64,000 nt of DNA, taken from Marthasterias glacialis. Its lineage: Eukaryota > Echinodermata > Asteroidea > Forcipulatida > Asteriidae. This document shows positions 45,375 through 58,400 of the stretch, in pieces (positions within the stretch are counted from its first letter, which is position 1; the number at the start of each line of letters is the position of its first letter). The notes beneath the pieces are model-generated. The model saw only the letters and a program-made list of their open reading frames with translations, searched no databases and was not told where the DNA came from. Where the stretch lies: contig OU452229.1 in the NCBI GenBank assembly GCA_911728455.2, forward strand, positions 5,201,574-5,265,573, in the 5' to 3' direction. Both the position numbers and the translations under genes were made by a program.

Positions 45375-46262
45375 GAATTTTGGCCACCCTGATGTCTGCC
45401 TGGGTAGGCGGTGGAACCGTTTGTCTGCCTGGATAGGCGGCGGAACTGTTTTCAAACCTGGTGTCAGCCTAGGTAGGAGGTGGCACTGTCTTTAACCCTG
45501 GTGCCTGCCTGAGTAGGTGGTGGAACCATTTTAAACCCTGATGTCTGCCTGGGTAGTCGATTGAACTCTTTGTAACCCTAATGTCTGCCTGGGTAGTTTG
45601 TGGAATTGTCTTTAACCCAGGTGTCTACCTGGGTAAGTGGTGGAACTGTTTTTAACCCTGATGCCTGGGTAGGTGAGGGAACTGTTTTCAAACCTGGTGT
45701 CAGCCTAGGTAGGAGGTGGCACTGTCTTTAACCCTGGTGCCTGCCTGAGTAGGTGGTGGAACCATTTTAAACCCTGATGTCTGCCTGGGTAGTCGATTGA
45801 ACTCTTTGTAACCCTAATGTCTGCCTGGGTAGTTTGTGGAATTGTCTTTAACCCAGGTGTCTACCTGGGTAAGTGGTGGAACTGTTTTTAACCCTGATGC
45901 CTGGGTAGGTGAGGGAACTGTTTTCAATCAACCCTGATGCCTGTCTTGGTAAGTGGTGGAACTGTTTTTAACCCCGATGCCTGGGTAGGTGAGGGAACTG
46001 TTTTCAATCAACCCTGATGCCTGTCTTGGTAGGTGGTGGAACTGTTTTTAACCCTGATGCCTGGGTAGGTGAGGGAACTGTTTTCAATCAACCCTGATGC
46101 CTGTCTTGGTAGGTGGTGGAACTCTTTTTAACCCTGGTGTCTACCTGGGTAAGTGGTGGAACTCTTTTTAACCCTGATGCCTGGGTAGGTGAGGGAACTG
46201 TTTTCAATCAGCCTTGACGCCTGTCTTGGTAGGTGGTTGAACTCTTAACCCTGAAGCCTGCC
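45375..46262. repeat. Minisatellite with higher-order structure beside TTC21B
   Basis: Units of 35-50 bases built on aaccctgatgcctgcctgggtaggtggtggaactgttt. A block from 45451 recurs from 45687 (offset 236) with almost no change, and a roughly 78-base pair unit repeats further on. Confidence 0.9.
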
Positions 46263-46281
46263 TGGTAGGTGGGTCTCTCTC

Positions 46282-46427
46282 TCATACTCTGATGCTTGCT
46301 CTTGCCTTATCCAGGATGTCTTTACGCATTTTAGGATAGTTGGGATGACTTGCCAGTACCTTATGACAGATATCAATAGCATCTACATAACGCTTGGCCT
46401 TTAAGTAGTTGAACGCCAGCTTGTATC
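46282..46427 (-). CDS. TTC21B: TTC21B terminal exon
   Basis: Acceptor TTGCCCACAG. It reads [20 protein letters not shown], then [20 protein letters not shown] and stops with TGA (46282-46284). This matches the conserved end of vertebrate TTC21B. Confidence 0.93.
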
Positions 46428-49400
46428 CTGTGGGCAAAAATGGAACCAATATTTAAGAATTTAGGCTTCTTTTACAACTTTCAAACAGACAGACTCCATT
46501 TAGGTGCTATTGAAAGAAAGGCAGCAGTCCAGTATTCCGCTACTTACCAATGCTGGGGTTGGCCTGGTTGCCGTACTTCCATGACTTCTCATAGTTAAGT
46601 GCCGCATCATGATAAGATTGTTCTTTCTCCATAATGAAGCCCAGGTACTCATAAGCCTTACAGCATGACTGAAAAAACAACAGTGGACTTGTAGTATTTT
46701 ATTTTATTTAAAAAAAAAAACAATTATTTTTATGCAAGTCGCCCATCACAAGGCCCAAAGGGCACTCGAGGTGTGGGCTACAGAAGGGATAAAAATCTGC
46801 CCCAATGAGCAGAAACAAGACATGGTGAGATATAAATGCAAGTCTCTTCACAGCTCAGCTCAGAACAGGGAGGGGTAAATGAATCCGTTGCAAGACAAAC
46901 ATAACTGCCTCTTCCCCTATTGTGTTGGGTTGTTATCGTTTTTTCATCACTTCATTTTTTTCTTTCTTTAGGGATAGAGGGGTATATTTCATTTGTAGGT
47001 TAGATTTAATAATGTCAGGTACAATGCCTCGCTCCGTCACTAGTGAATGCTCAATTTGAATTCCTCGAACTACATCCAGGGTTGCTATGTCACATGGTAA
47101 GGGACAAGCTTTTTCTTAGTTACATAAGAGACCTCAAACACCCATACACAGTCCTCCATGAAATGTGTGGCACAAGGATACCAGACTTTGCTGATCTGGA
47201 GGTTGCAGTGCAAAAGCTGGCCCCGAACCATGTGACATAGTAACACTGGATGTAGTCTGAGGAATTCAAATTGAGCGTTCGCTTGTGACTAAACAAAACC
47301 CTGAACCAGACAGTATTTGAATCTTATTTGTAAATGGATTGTTGATACAAAAGATTATGTGGGGGTCGAGCCCAAGACACACCAAGATGAGGAGAGAGTT
47401 TGGGTTTTTATTTTTATTTTTAAAAAGAAGAATAAAGCACATGTTGATCCATCTTAAGCAGTATGACTGATAAACTGTTCAGAGCCAAGCACTGGGAAGA
47501 CTCAATGTTCAACAAACTACCCATCTAAGATTTGCACAATTCAACCTCCGCATCCGAATGTGTCAAATCCTTCATACCTGATTATGTTGAAGGCACTTCC
47601 GGAGAAGTTCAGTCGCCATGTCATATTTGCCAGAGTTGATGTAAATATCTGCCAAGAGAAGCCAGCTCTTCTCAAATTCCTCCGCATCCTGAAGAACACG
47701 GAGGAAAAAAAATTTAAGACGAAACTGCACACAGATGAAGAAATACAACGCTTGATACGAATAAAATCTCCACATTGATCACCGATTATTTTATTCAATG
47801 TTAATGTGATGTTAATTGGATTCATCTATCTTCAAGGATCCTCAAATTTCTAACTCACCACTGGATTCCAGTTCATCTTAGCAATTCGCTTGAGTTGATT
47901 ACGAGCTCTTGGCGTCTGTTTAAGCATCATATAAGCTGTAGCCACTCCCAGCAATGCTGGTACATTTTCTCTCTAAAATAAATCATTGAAATTTGCTGTT
48001 TTTTAATAACCTTCTTTAAGATGCAGTAATAAAAATGTCAGAATTAAGCAGTCTTTATGTTCACTGCATCACTATACAAAAATCTTGCTTTTGATTAAAT
48101 TTACAAAACGGATCGTATGCATCACTAAGTTTCAGAAGCAAAAAACACTTTCAGGAGAGAGAAATGAACATGTTGAACTGTACCTCACTTGAAGCCATCT
48201 CCATGAAGGATGACAATGCCTTCTCAATATTAGCCTTAGACTTGGAGGATATTAAGACATAATTCTCCATAGTTTTATGATCCTCAGATCCAGGCACGGG
48301 TTTCATCTCCTGAAATGTTAAAAAAAAAAAAAAAAAATACAATAAAATAAGCACAGACAGGCAACATCCGAAATAGGGGAAGAGGCAGTTATGTTTATCT
48401 CGCAACGGATTCATTTACCCCTCCCTGTTCTTAGCTGTGCTGTGAAGAGACTTGCCTTTATATCTCGCCATGTCTTGTTTCTGTGCATTGGGGCAAGTTT
48501 CTATCCCATCAAAAACTAGCCCACACCTCGAGTGGCCTTTGGGCCTAATGGGCGAATTGCATAAAAAAAACCAAAATGTTTAATCCAACCAACCCTTCTT
48601 TTTTGTTCTCGCTCCGATGAATATCTTAAAGACTTTATTCATTTTTTCTGACACTTTTCCTCTCCAAGTGTAAAAAGATTTAAATGTCTGTTTTTTTTCA
48701 GTATACTCTTGATGAGTTTTCCTTGGTATCATTAACCCAAACTGATTTAAACTTCCCCTTCTGAAAACTGTTATCTTGTATATAACGAGTTGGTTAGTCT
48801 CTCTTTGTTAACACCTGCATGCCCTAGCTGAGCAGTCTCAAGTTCTGGTGGTCAAGCCATCAGTGTATGGGTTCGAATCCCGGTCATGACACTAGTGTTT
48901 TGGGGCAAGTCTCTTAACTATAATTGCTTATCATCACCGAGTAAATGGGTACCTGCGAGAATGAGATTGCTGATGCGAATGAATAGCAACATGTGCGACA
49001 ATTTGGTTGCCGGTGCTGCATACTCCACAAGAGTTGAGATGGTGTCCGGACCGCTGAAGACTCAATGAACAGTGGTTGTATATCGCTTTGATACAAAGTT
49101 TCAAGCACTTAATAAATGACTTTTATTATTACTATGAAGCTGTCAGTTGCTGCCTTGAATTCTCTCAGATCAAAATGTATGTCAGCTATTTGGCTGTGTC
49201 AGAATCAAACGGCTACGGCTATGGCTGTTTGGCTGCTGAGGCAGTGATGAAGAATAGGCCATTTCAGCAATTCAGCCATAGCCCAAGCCGAAGCCATCAA
49301 TTCGGACGCGGTCCTAGGAATGCCATTTTCCACCAGTAGTTTGGTAAACAAAATGGTGCAAGATTGGGGAGGGGTGTGTAGTAGATTATTTGGCTATTCC

Positions 49401-52400
49401 AAACCTTAATGAGTTTCTCTGCTGTTCTTACTGCCACCTGTTCAGAATCTGCTTTTTCTGTTGCACTTCTGTTAAAATACAAAATCAAACAGTTTTTTAT
49501 GATAGAAGTCCACGAAAAGCTTTCAAATAGTTTTTTTTACAGTAGTATGACTCCTTTCTACCCCACCCACCTTCAAAATTGAATCATAAAATCAAAATTA
49601 ATCAAGAAACGAAAGCAACCATTTACTTTATCTTGCGGGTCAGACCCATATATGTTATAGTTATTTAATTTGAATAGATTTACATAATTGACGTGTCATG
49701 ACCAAGCGGTCTCGTACACCCGACTCAAGTTCTGGTGGCTCAATAATCGGGGTGTGGGTTCGAATCCTGGTCATGACACCTGTGTCCTTGAGCAAGACAC
49801 TTAACTATAATTGCTTCTCTTCACCCAGGGGTAAATGGGTACCTACAAGGGTAGAGTATGGTTCTTGTGATTGATTTGATTTAGCTTGATGCACTACATA
49901 CGTGGCAGCACAAGCTGACTCCCCAGGGAGCTGAGATGGTTTGAGGAATGAAATGAAAGACCGGTGTAATAATGTTTATGTGGCATGAGTGGAAATCTGT
50001 GCTTTACACATGTCGGTAATGTTTGAAGCTTTGCATGGTGTGAAGAATAATAGGAAACTACAACCAGTAAACCAGTAAACTTGCGGGTACAACCATGTAT
50101 AAATCTCTTTCGGGAGTAGTGTTGGTTCTGAAAACTGAACTGTCGTGGTCTCCTTCAGAGCCACCCCTCCTCCCACAAGAGATTTACACATGGTTGTACC
50201 CACAAGTTTACTAGTTATAGTTTCCCTCTTTTACACATGTCCATGACTATTGTTACTAGGGCCAGTTCACAACTATCAACATTTTCACAATCGTACAAAC
50301 CCTACACTTTTTCAAGACCCCCAACTCCCCCCACCCCCACCACCTAAAAGTGTATAAAATAGATGTTGAATTCTTTCACGCTATTTTGTGTTCCTGAGTG
50401 CAGATTGCTGCGATAAGCAGAGCCATGAATTGGGCCCCACGATGGAAATTACGACAACACATCCCATGCAACGACTTGATCTCAAGTCTAGTTCTAAATC
50501 TTGTACAGTTTGTACGCTCGTGAAAATGTTACTAATTGTGAACGGCCCCTTGTCATTCATGAGAAACAAACATACAATATTCCCTGTCTCAAATTATTGA
50601 ACTTACGCAGCATCCGTTATGACGGTTTCAAAGGTCTCGCCTCCGAGTGTCTCATTGTCTGGATTGATACAAATATCGATCATGTTACGCACGGCTAGAT
50701 GACCCCAATCACTGTCTTTACGCGCCATGTTGAAATGTTTCAGTGCTACGTTAGGATTTCCGATGTACCTGAGTAGAATCACAAAACCAACACCATCAAA
50801 TTATGTACAGGTCAACAGGTGTTGCAGGTTAGGGTGCATTGAAAAATAGAAAAGTTGTGAATATCCTGAAGTGATGTGACAATATCTTTACATTCTAGAG
50901 TAGAAACAAAAAAGAACTACAAAAAGAACACCCCCCCAAAAAAAAAAAAAAAATTTATTAAAATTTGTCATCCAATAGTGCAGAGTAACTCATTTTGAAC
51001 TTGTGTTTCCTGATGTAGAAGCTTTTGTTAGTGAACTTCAATGTTGAGTTCCACAATCATTCACACTTTTTTTTTTTTTGACTAGCAGCAAAATTGTTAC
51101 TGGCCTTGCCTGATTATAAATGGAAGTGTTTTGACTAGCCCGCCACTGTTTTCACTTGTATTTTGGGGGCGGGGAACCTGCTAAGGTCGAACTCTGTCTA
51201 TGAAACTACCCATAATCTGTCGTCACATGAAGTGCATTGTCAAATAAGTAACTAAACGAAAACACCAAGAATCGTTTTGTCACTGACCATTCGTAAAGTC
51301 CTTTGCAGTAGTTAAAACCAGGATCCATAGTGGCTCTGGATGATGCCTTCTCTGCTTGATCAAGAAATTCAGCAACGTCTTCCAGTTTGCCGGCACGCCT
51401 TAAAAGATCCACTAACCGAGACAGTGCCTTGTAATGATCTAAACAAAGTACAGAGAGACAGAGAAAACAAATCATCACCTTAATCACTCTCTCCAGTTTT
51501 TCCCCGATAAATTTCTTCAGTTGGATTTCAAACTTTGCTCAGTGGAGATACACTCGGAGATAGTAAAGTTTGCACTAAACACCATGTATATTGAATCTAC
51601 CATGAGTTGTTGGGGGTTCTGAAAAGAGCCTGTGGTGTAACAACTCAACGTTTCAATCAGTATCCTCTGACCGTCTTCGACATACTGATTGAAAAGTTCA
51701 GTTGTCACACCACCGGCTCAATTCAGAACCACCACGACTCAAAGAGAGAGATTTCATGTACATGGTGTTACCACAAACCTTACTATATACAATCCTGACA
51801 CAACAATTTTGACACAAAAGCTTTTCATTTATTACAACACCACAATCAGGTTTTCCACTTTAACCATCCACCTATTGATTTATTTTGTGTGTGTGTATAT
51901 TTTCGGACAATAAAATACATCTTTACATTTAAAATTGTCCGGGTCAAGACAAACAGTTTTAAAACTGTCATCATAGATGTATCAGACCCAATAAAACCTC
52001 CAACTATCCAGGTATAAAATCCTAAAAGTATTAAAAATATTAAAATAATAGCGTCATTGAATCAGCTTCCATCCTTATTATGTATTTATGGTTAGTTACA
52101 TTTGAAAGTATTCCAGTTGTATCCAAAACTTTGGGTGAACTTTTTACAGACTTTTTGAAGGATGAGCCAGAGACATTCCTTTTAAATTAAAAATAAAAAA
52201 ATAAATAAACAAAACAATTTTCTCATTTATTTGTCTCTTTGGATATATAAAGGTAAGGCTGCAACCCTAAGACCACAGAGTTTCAGTTAGAAATTCTACA
52301 TACCTGGTGATCGTTGCAGAAGTTGTTCGAAATGAAATGTTGCTTGTTCGTATTCACCTTTTCTAAACATCAAATCGGCCATCATCTATTGACAACAAAA

Positions 52401-55400
52401 ACCCCACTTGTTTAAAAAAATACACCATTAATTACGGATCAATCAATCAATCAAGTAGTAAGGTTTGCGGTAACACCATGAACATGAAATCTCTCTACTT
52501 CAACCTGTATGCTCTGATTGTCTTCAGGAGAAAACAACTCAACATTTCGATCAGTATGCTCTGATTGTCTTCAAGAGAATGATCAGAGCATACTGATTGA
52601 GACGTCGAGTTGTTACTCCACCCGCTCTTTTCAGAATCACCACAGCTCAAAGAGAGATTTCATGGACATGGTGTTACCGTAAACCTTACAGGATGAACAG
52701 GAATTATTCAAGCGTGTTTAGTGCAGGATGTGGGTTCGAACCCCGGTCATGACACTTGTGTCCTTGAGCAAGACACTTAACTATAATTGCTTCAAATAGG
52801 GGAAGAGGCAGTTATGTTTATCTCGCAACGGATTCATTTACCCCTCCCTGTTCTTAGCTGTGCTGTGAAGAGACTTGAGTTTATATCTCGCAATGTCTTG
52901 TTTCTGCGTATTGGGGCAGGTTTCTATCCCTTCAAAAATTAGCCCACACCTTGAGTGGCCTTTGGGCTTTGTGATGGGCGAACTGTATAAAAAAAAATTT
53001 TTTTTAAATCCTACTTACCACAGTAGCGTTATCATCTTCCCTATCCCCTTGTAGAAGCTGAACCAGCTGGTGCTGACATGCATCCACTTCATCTCTTGCC
53101 ATGTACAACCGAGCTAATTCTAACATAGCTTTACCGTCGTGTTCGTTGTAGATCAAAGCTTCTTTGTAGAGTTTTATTGCCTTCTCGTAGTCTCGTTGAT
53201 TACTATGGTGCTCAGCTATCTGGGAACAGATACTGTATCAAGAGATGTTAAAAAACACTGTTAGAACATGGTACAATATGTGGTCATTTTACACGTTCAC
53301 CCATAGCCCTATGTAGGACTCTTCCTCAGTGCTGTATACAGATACAGAGTCCTAGATATGAGGGTTCATTTCCGGGGCGGAAAATTTTCAGAGCTCCATA
53401 TTTCAAATTTTACCTTTAAATAATATAATAACGTGTATTTATTATGCGCTTTATCAAGCCAGCTAGGCCTCTCGAAGCGCCTTACAGTATTATTACCCTT
53501 GTTCATCGGGCCCTAAGCGTTCCTAAAACCATCTCAACTCCTTTGGAGTATGCAGCACCGGCAGCCAAATCAGCGCACAGGTTGCTAATCATTCAAATCA
53601 ACAATCTCTACACTCGCTGGTCCCGTGATATTACTAATTATAAACTACGCTGCGTTAACACTTCCAACTGATTCAAAATACACACCAGACGTCAGGGCAG
53701 CAGCGTGGTCAAGCTATGCACAGGCAACAGAAGTTCCCGACCTTACGTCACCAGTTTGCTTATGTTTATGCAAATTAATGCTGAATGGTGTAGACCTAGA
53801 GAGTTATGAGGTGTAGTAAAACAAACATAACATGGTTTATTTTGGGTGGACTGTCGATATTAACTCCCCTTGGTAATGAAAGTTGACAAACTAGTCCACT
53901 TAACCTCGCCTCGGTAACCAGTTTGCCAACTTCCAATAGTTCGGGGAGCTAATATCAAACTGTCCACCCTCAAACCATGTTATATTTGTATAGTAGTTTC
54001 AAGACTTGTATCAACTATTACACAAGACCTAGATGTCACTCACGTACCTTGTGGCTAGATCTTTCTGAGCAGGAACTGCCTCTGGCTGTTCTACTTGAAC
54101 CCTCTTCAATACTCTATTAATCAAAATAAAAAATAAAAAAATATGAGAATGAAGACAATATCAAGACTTAACAAGCTGCTGCTATAAACCCAATTCACCT
54201 GACGTCATTACCACATTTTTATGTGCAATGAAGGTATGACTGCAGCAAGAACTTTGCGACGTTTTGATAGGGCTTTCCTTCCTGCAACTGTAAAGATCTG
54301 GAACAGCCTACCATCATCAGTTATTTCAGACATTACTTACCAGGGCATGCAGTCCTTCAAATGTAGAGTAAATAAACACATTAAGTAAGAACCAGCTTAG
54401 GGCCAATAGGACTGCAGTGTGATGCTAATGGTCATGTCTTTCATCACTTTCTAGTGAGCGAGGCATAGTCCAATAACCATTGTTTCTTTTCTTTTTCTTT
54501 TCTTTGTTTTTTATTGTGGGGTGGTCTGTTGAAACAAGCACGTAGCTATCCCTATGGGATATTCTGCTTGTTTTTGATGGGGTGCTCCTTAACAAGAGCA
54601 GTTCATAAAAAAAAAATTAAAAAATGAGACTACCTAAATGGCAAGTTGGGCAGACAGTAGCTGTGCGTGACGTTTGTGCGGAGGGTTAATAAACACAATT
54701 CACCTGACAACATCCACACAATGAATGCTGCAATCAGTTTCCCTATGTAGTGTGCAGTTTAGACGATGCCCACGCCCACTTTAGCTCACCATAGCTTTAA
54801 TACATGCAGTTTGATTCCCAAAATGGCAGATCAGGGGCGAGAGTCACTGTTGACCAAAAGTTCTGAAACTAGGAGCCAAATTAGTATATTATTGTATATT
54901 TCTGGTAATGAAACCAAGGATGCCTCGTAAGTGAACTTAATCACTGTAGCTCTCAAGCCTGTAGATAAGGGTGCTTGCCAGGTGAACCAGAAACACCGGG
55001 GTAATTCCCCTACTCTTCCAAGATAAGTGTTCTGGGTTCTTTTACGTGCACTACCAATCCTAGTACATGGGAGCTACGGCTTAATGTCCCACCGAAGGAC
55101 AAAGCAATTATGGTAAAGTATCTTGCTCAAGGACACAAGTGCCGCGACCGGGATTCAAACCCACACTCTTCTGCCGACAACACCAGAACTTGAGTCTAGT
55201 GATCTAGACCGGTCAACCACGACACACCACAAATTTGATGACGCAGGATGAAATGATGGCATTTCCACCTTTTGGTAACCCCTCGAGTTAAAGATTTGAA
55301 GGAGTTTCTGGAATCAGGTTGGCTCAGTGGTTTCTTTCCATGCCTTTCACCTCTGTGGACCCCGGTTCGAATCCCACCTCAGACCCGGAGCCTTGTGTGT

Positions 55401-58400
55401 GGGTTGGGTTTTTCAGTCCCTACCCCGATTGCATGGGTTTCCCTGTTGGTTTTTTTTCCTCCCACATCTAGAACTGAACATTTCTTCTCATTTCCTATTC
55501 ATCCTGTTATTGGCGCTAATTGCGCTGTTGGATGTGTAATAAAATCAAATAAAAACAAATAAAACAGTATCTTTAGCTTAGTAGATTAAAGAGCATGATT
55601 TCTTTGTATCTGGAAAATATAACAGCTACTTGTTTTCACCAGGCGGACATAAAGAAGTCTGAAATCAGCTAAAAGTTTGACATTTTTAATCCCTGGTAAA
55701 GATATGTAAAAGTGTTTTACCTGGCCTGCATATCTCTGGCTTTAGTAAGAGCTAACATTGCATCTTCCATTTTGTTGGCATGGTGATGAACCTTGGCCAA
55801 CATTACCAAGAGTTTACAGTCATCTATCATAGTAGTAAGATCATTGGCTGAAAAAAACAACAAAAAAACATAAAAAATCAACACTGTGAGAAACACTTTC
55901 CGACCTTGGGTTATTTTCCCTCCACATTTATTATTCTAAAGAAATGAAACCGTTCTCTAACTTCTAATGAATCTCAGCTGATAGATAACTACATAATTGA
56001 TTTATTTATGCTTGTCTTCCAGCCAGCGTAAATCCTTGATCCTGATTGGTCAACAGCAGTGAAATATATACCCATAATCCACGGCTGAAAACCCACATCC
56101 CACGGTGTGTATATTACTGTTCGAGGAGACAACAGTCATAATTTAAATTATTGATTGGTAGCTGAACGATAAATGCCTTATCACACACGCACTCGATGAA
56201 TACAGAAAATACAGCGCGTCTTCTCCGAAAATCCAACTCAGCTGTCGGCCTCATTGGATATGGGATGCAGAAGCGCTATACTTTTCCAGATTCTACTCGC
56301 GCTTGTGTGATAAAAAATAATAACTGTTAAATAATAATAACACCAATGGAAAATTATATAACGTCTGTATCCACCAAGTTTGGTGCTCATGGTGCATGAA
56401 CATTATTACCCCTGGTCACTGGGCAGTTTATTTTATTCCTTAAACCATCTCAGCTCCCTGGGGAGTATACAGCCTGTGCTGCTAAGTATGTAGCGCACCA
56501 AGCTAAATCAATCACAAGAACCATCTCTGCCCTCACAGGTACCCATTTACCCCTGGGTGAAGAGAAGCAATTATAGTTAAGTGTCTTGCTGAAGAACACA
56601 AGTTTCCAGAAAGGGATTTGTTTTTCATTTTTATGTTTAGAAATGGTCATTAACCCGAACAGTGATAAAGACATTTGATAGGTAAGAAATTTACGCTAAT
56701 AACAGAACCTTGAAGTCCAAATTGAAGAGCAATGATGGCTTACCGGCCTCGTGATCCAAGGCAGTCCTCAAGACTTTTTCGGCTTTCTCGAAATGGCGTA
56801 ACTTAAGTAGGAGGTTGGCCAAGTCGTGACGTAAGAAACTCTGGCCGCCAGTCTTCAAGGCTGCCTCGTAGTAATTGATGGCCTGGTGGGACAAATTGGA
56901 TTCCTTATAAATATCCACAGATAAAAAAACTGTGTGACATTTCGGTGCTTATGTTTGCAATTTTCATTTTCAAGCTACAATAATGTCATCAATTTCAGAA
57001 TCAAAAAGTCCTTTGACTTTAAAACATCAAATATGGTACTTATAAACGATTTGTGTTTTTGGCTTACCTTGTTGTATTGGTGGGTTTTAATCAACGCTGA
57101 TCCAATCTTACTAGCGAGGGCGCTATCACGCGGGTTCTTCTTGAGCGCAGACTCATAAATCTCAATTGCCTTCTCAGGTTCCTGAATATTCATGTAAGCA
57201 TCGCCCAATAGCAGCGAGGTCTCGGCACTAGGCCTCTTCTCAACAAGCTCTCTGGGAAAGGTCAAAGGTTGTACCATGTTAATCAAGGGTCTAACATAAA
57301 CTGCTTGAGATTTTTAGCTCTGTTGACCGCAAATGCTTAGGCCAGCGACCCTATGAAAACTGCAGACCGTGACCCAGCCACCGATCGATAGCCGATTGAA
57401 CCCCGTTTCAGAGGTAATGTCGTAAAACAGGCTTATCTTAACTCTTCGAGCAGCTCCAAAAGTCAAAAACTTCACTGGATCCAGGAGGATAAAATTTCGT
57501 CCACCATGTCTTTAAGGTCAATAACCCACCCTGCAAGCCCAAAGCCAATATAAATCACTGTGGGGGGTGAATTGGAGTGCCAGTCAAGACTTAGACTTGT
57601 GTAATTTAAGATCCACGTGCCGCACAAGCTGTTTTCACACATTGCATACCGGCCTGTGCCAAGGATCCTTAGCCACAAGGTCAATCAATTACTACACTGA
57701 GACTGGTGGCTGCTGTCTTTCAACACTCCTTACTCTGCAGTGGTTAGGGTCTGGCCAATGGGAGTCTACAGGCTTGTGGAGTATACCAGGGGTGAGGATT
57801 ACATGGAATCTTGGCCTTATTGGCCCATTAAAAAAAAAATTATGACCATATTTGGTAACAATTGGATTATTTTTTTGTCTCCCCGCTGCTGCAAGGGTTT
57901 TATCAGGAGTAAATTATTTACTGAAGCATTTTGTTTTCATTATACATTTTAGAATAATTGAAGGAAAGTTTTAATAAATGTTAAGGAAAACTTTAATGTT
58001 TTTGACAACTGATCAATTGTAAGGCGATCTTTGTTGCTGATAGAATGATCGAAAGGGTAAACCCCGCTTCATACTTCATGTGAAACCAAATGTGAAGCGA
58101 ATATTGGTGATGCAAACATTCAATACGCACCGCTGTTTTTTTAATTGTGACATTAAAAAAATGTCCTTCGCTTTCGTAATTCGCGTGAAGTATGAATTGG
58201 GCTTTACGAGAAGGTTTAGTATTTCTGAGACAAAGTCTGGCAATCTACCTGAATTTGTTTCAAGCCACTATTGGGTCGTGACCCATAGTTGCAGTACCCG
58301 GCTTCAGCTGATGATGGATTGACAAGAGTCAAGTGAATGGTTTACATTGTCACTGAGACAAAGTTGGCTGGAATCATTTGCTAGACATTTATGAGTGTCA

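Noticed and set aside
53220..53224. Nearer acceptor (GTTCCCAG) for the TTC21B exon at 53019
   Set aside because: It would drop ICSQ and break the phase with the exon at 54048-54113; the upstream TACAG site fits both.
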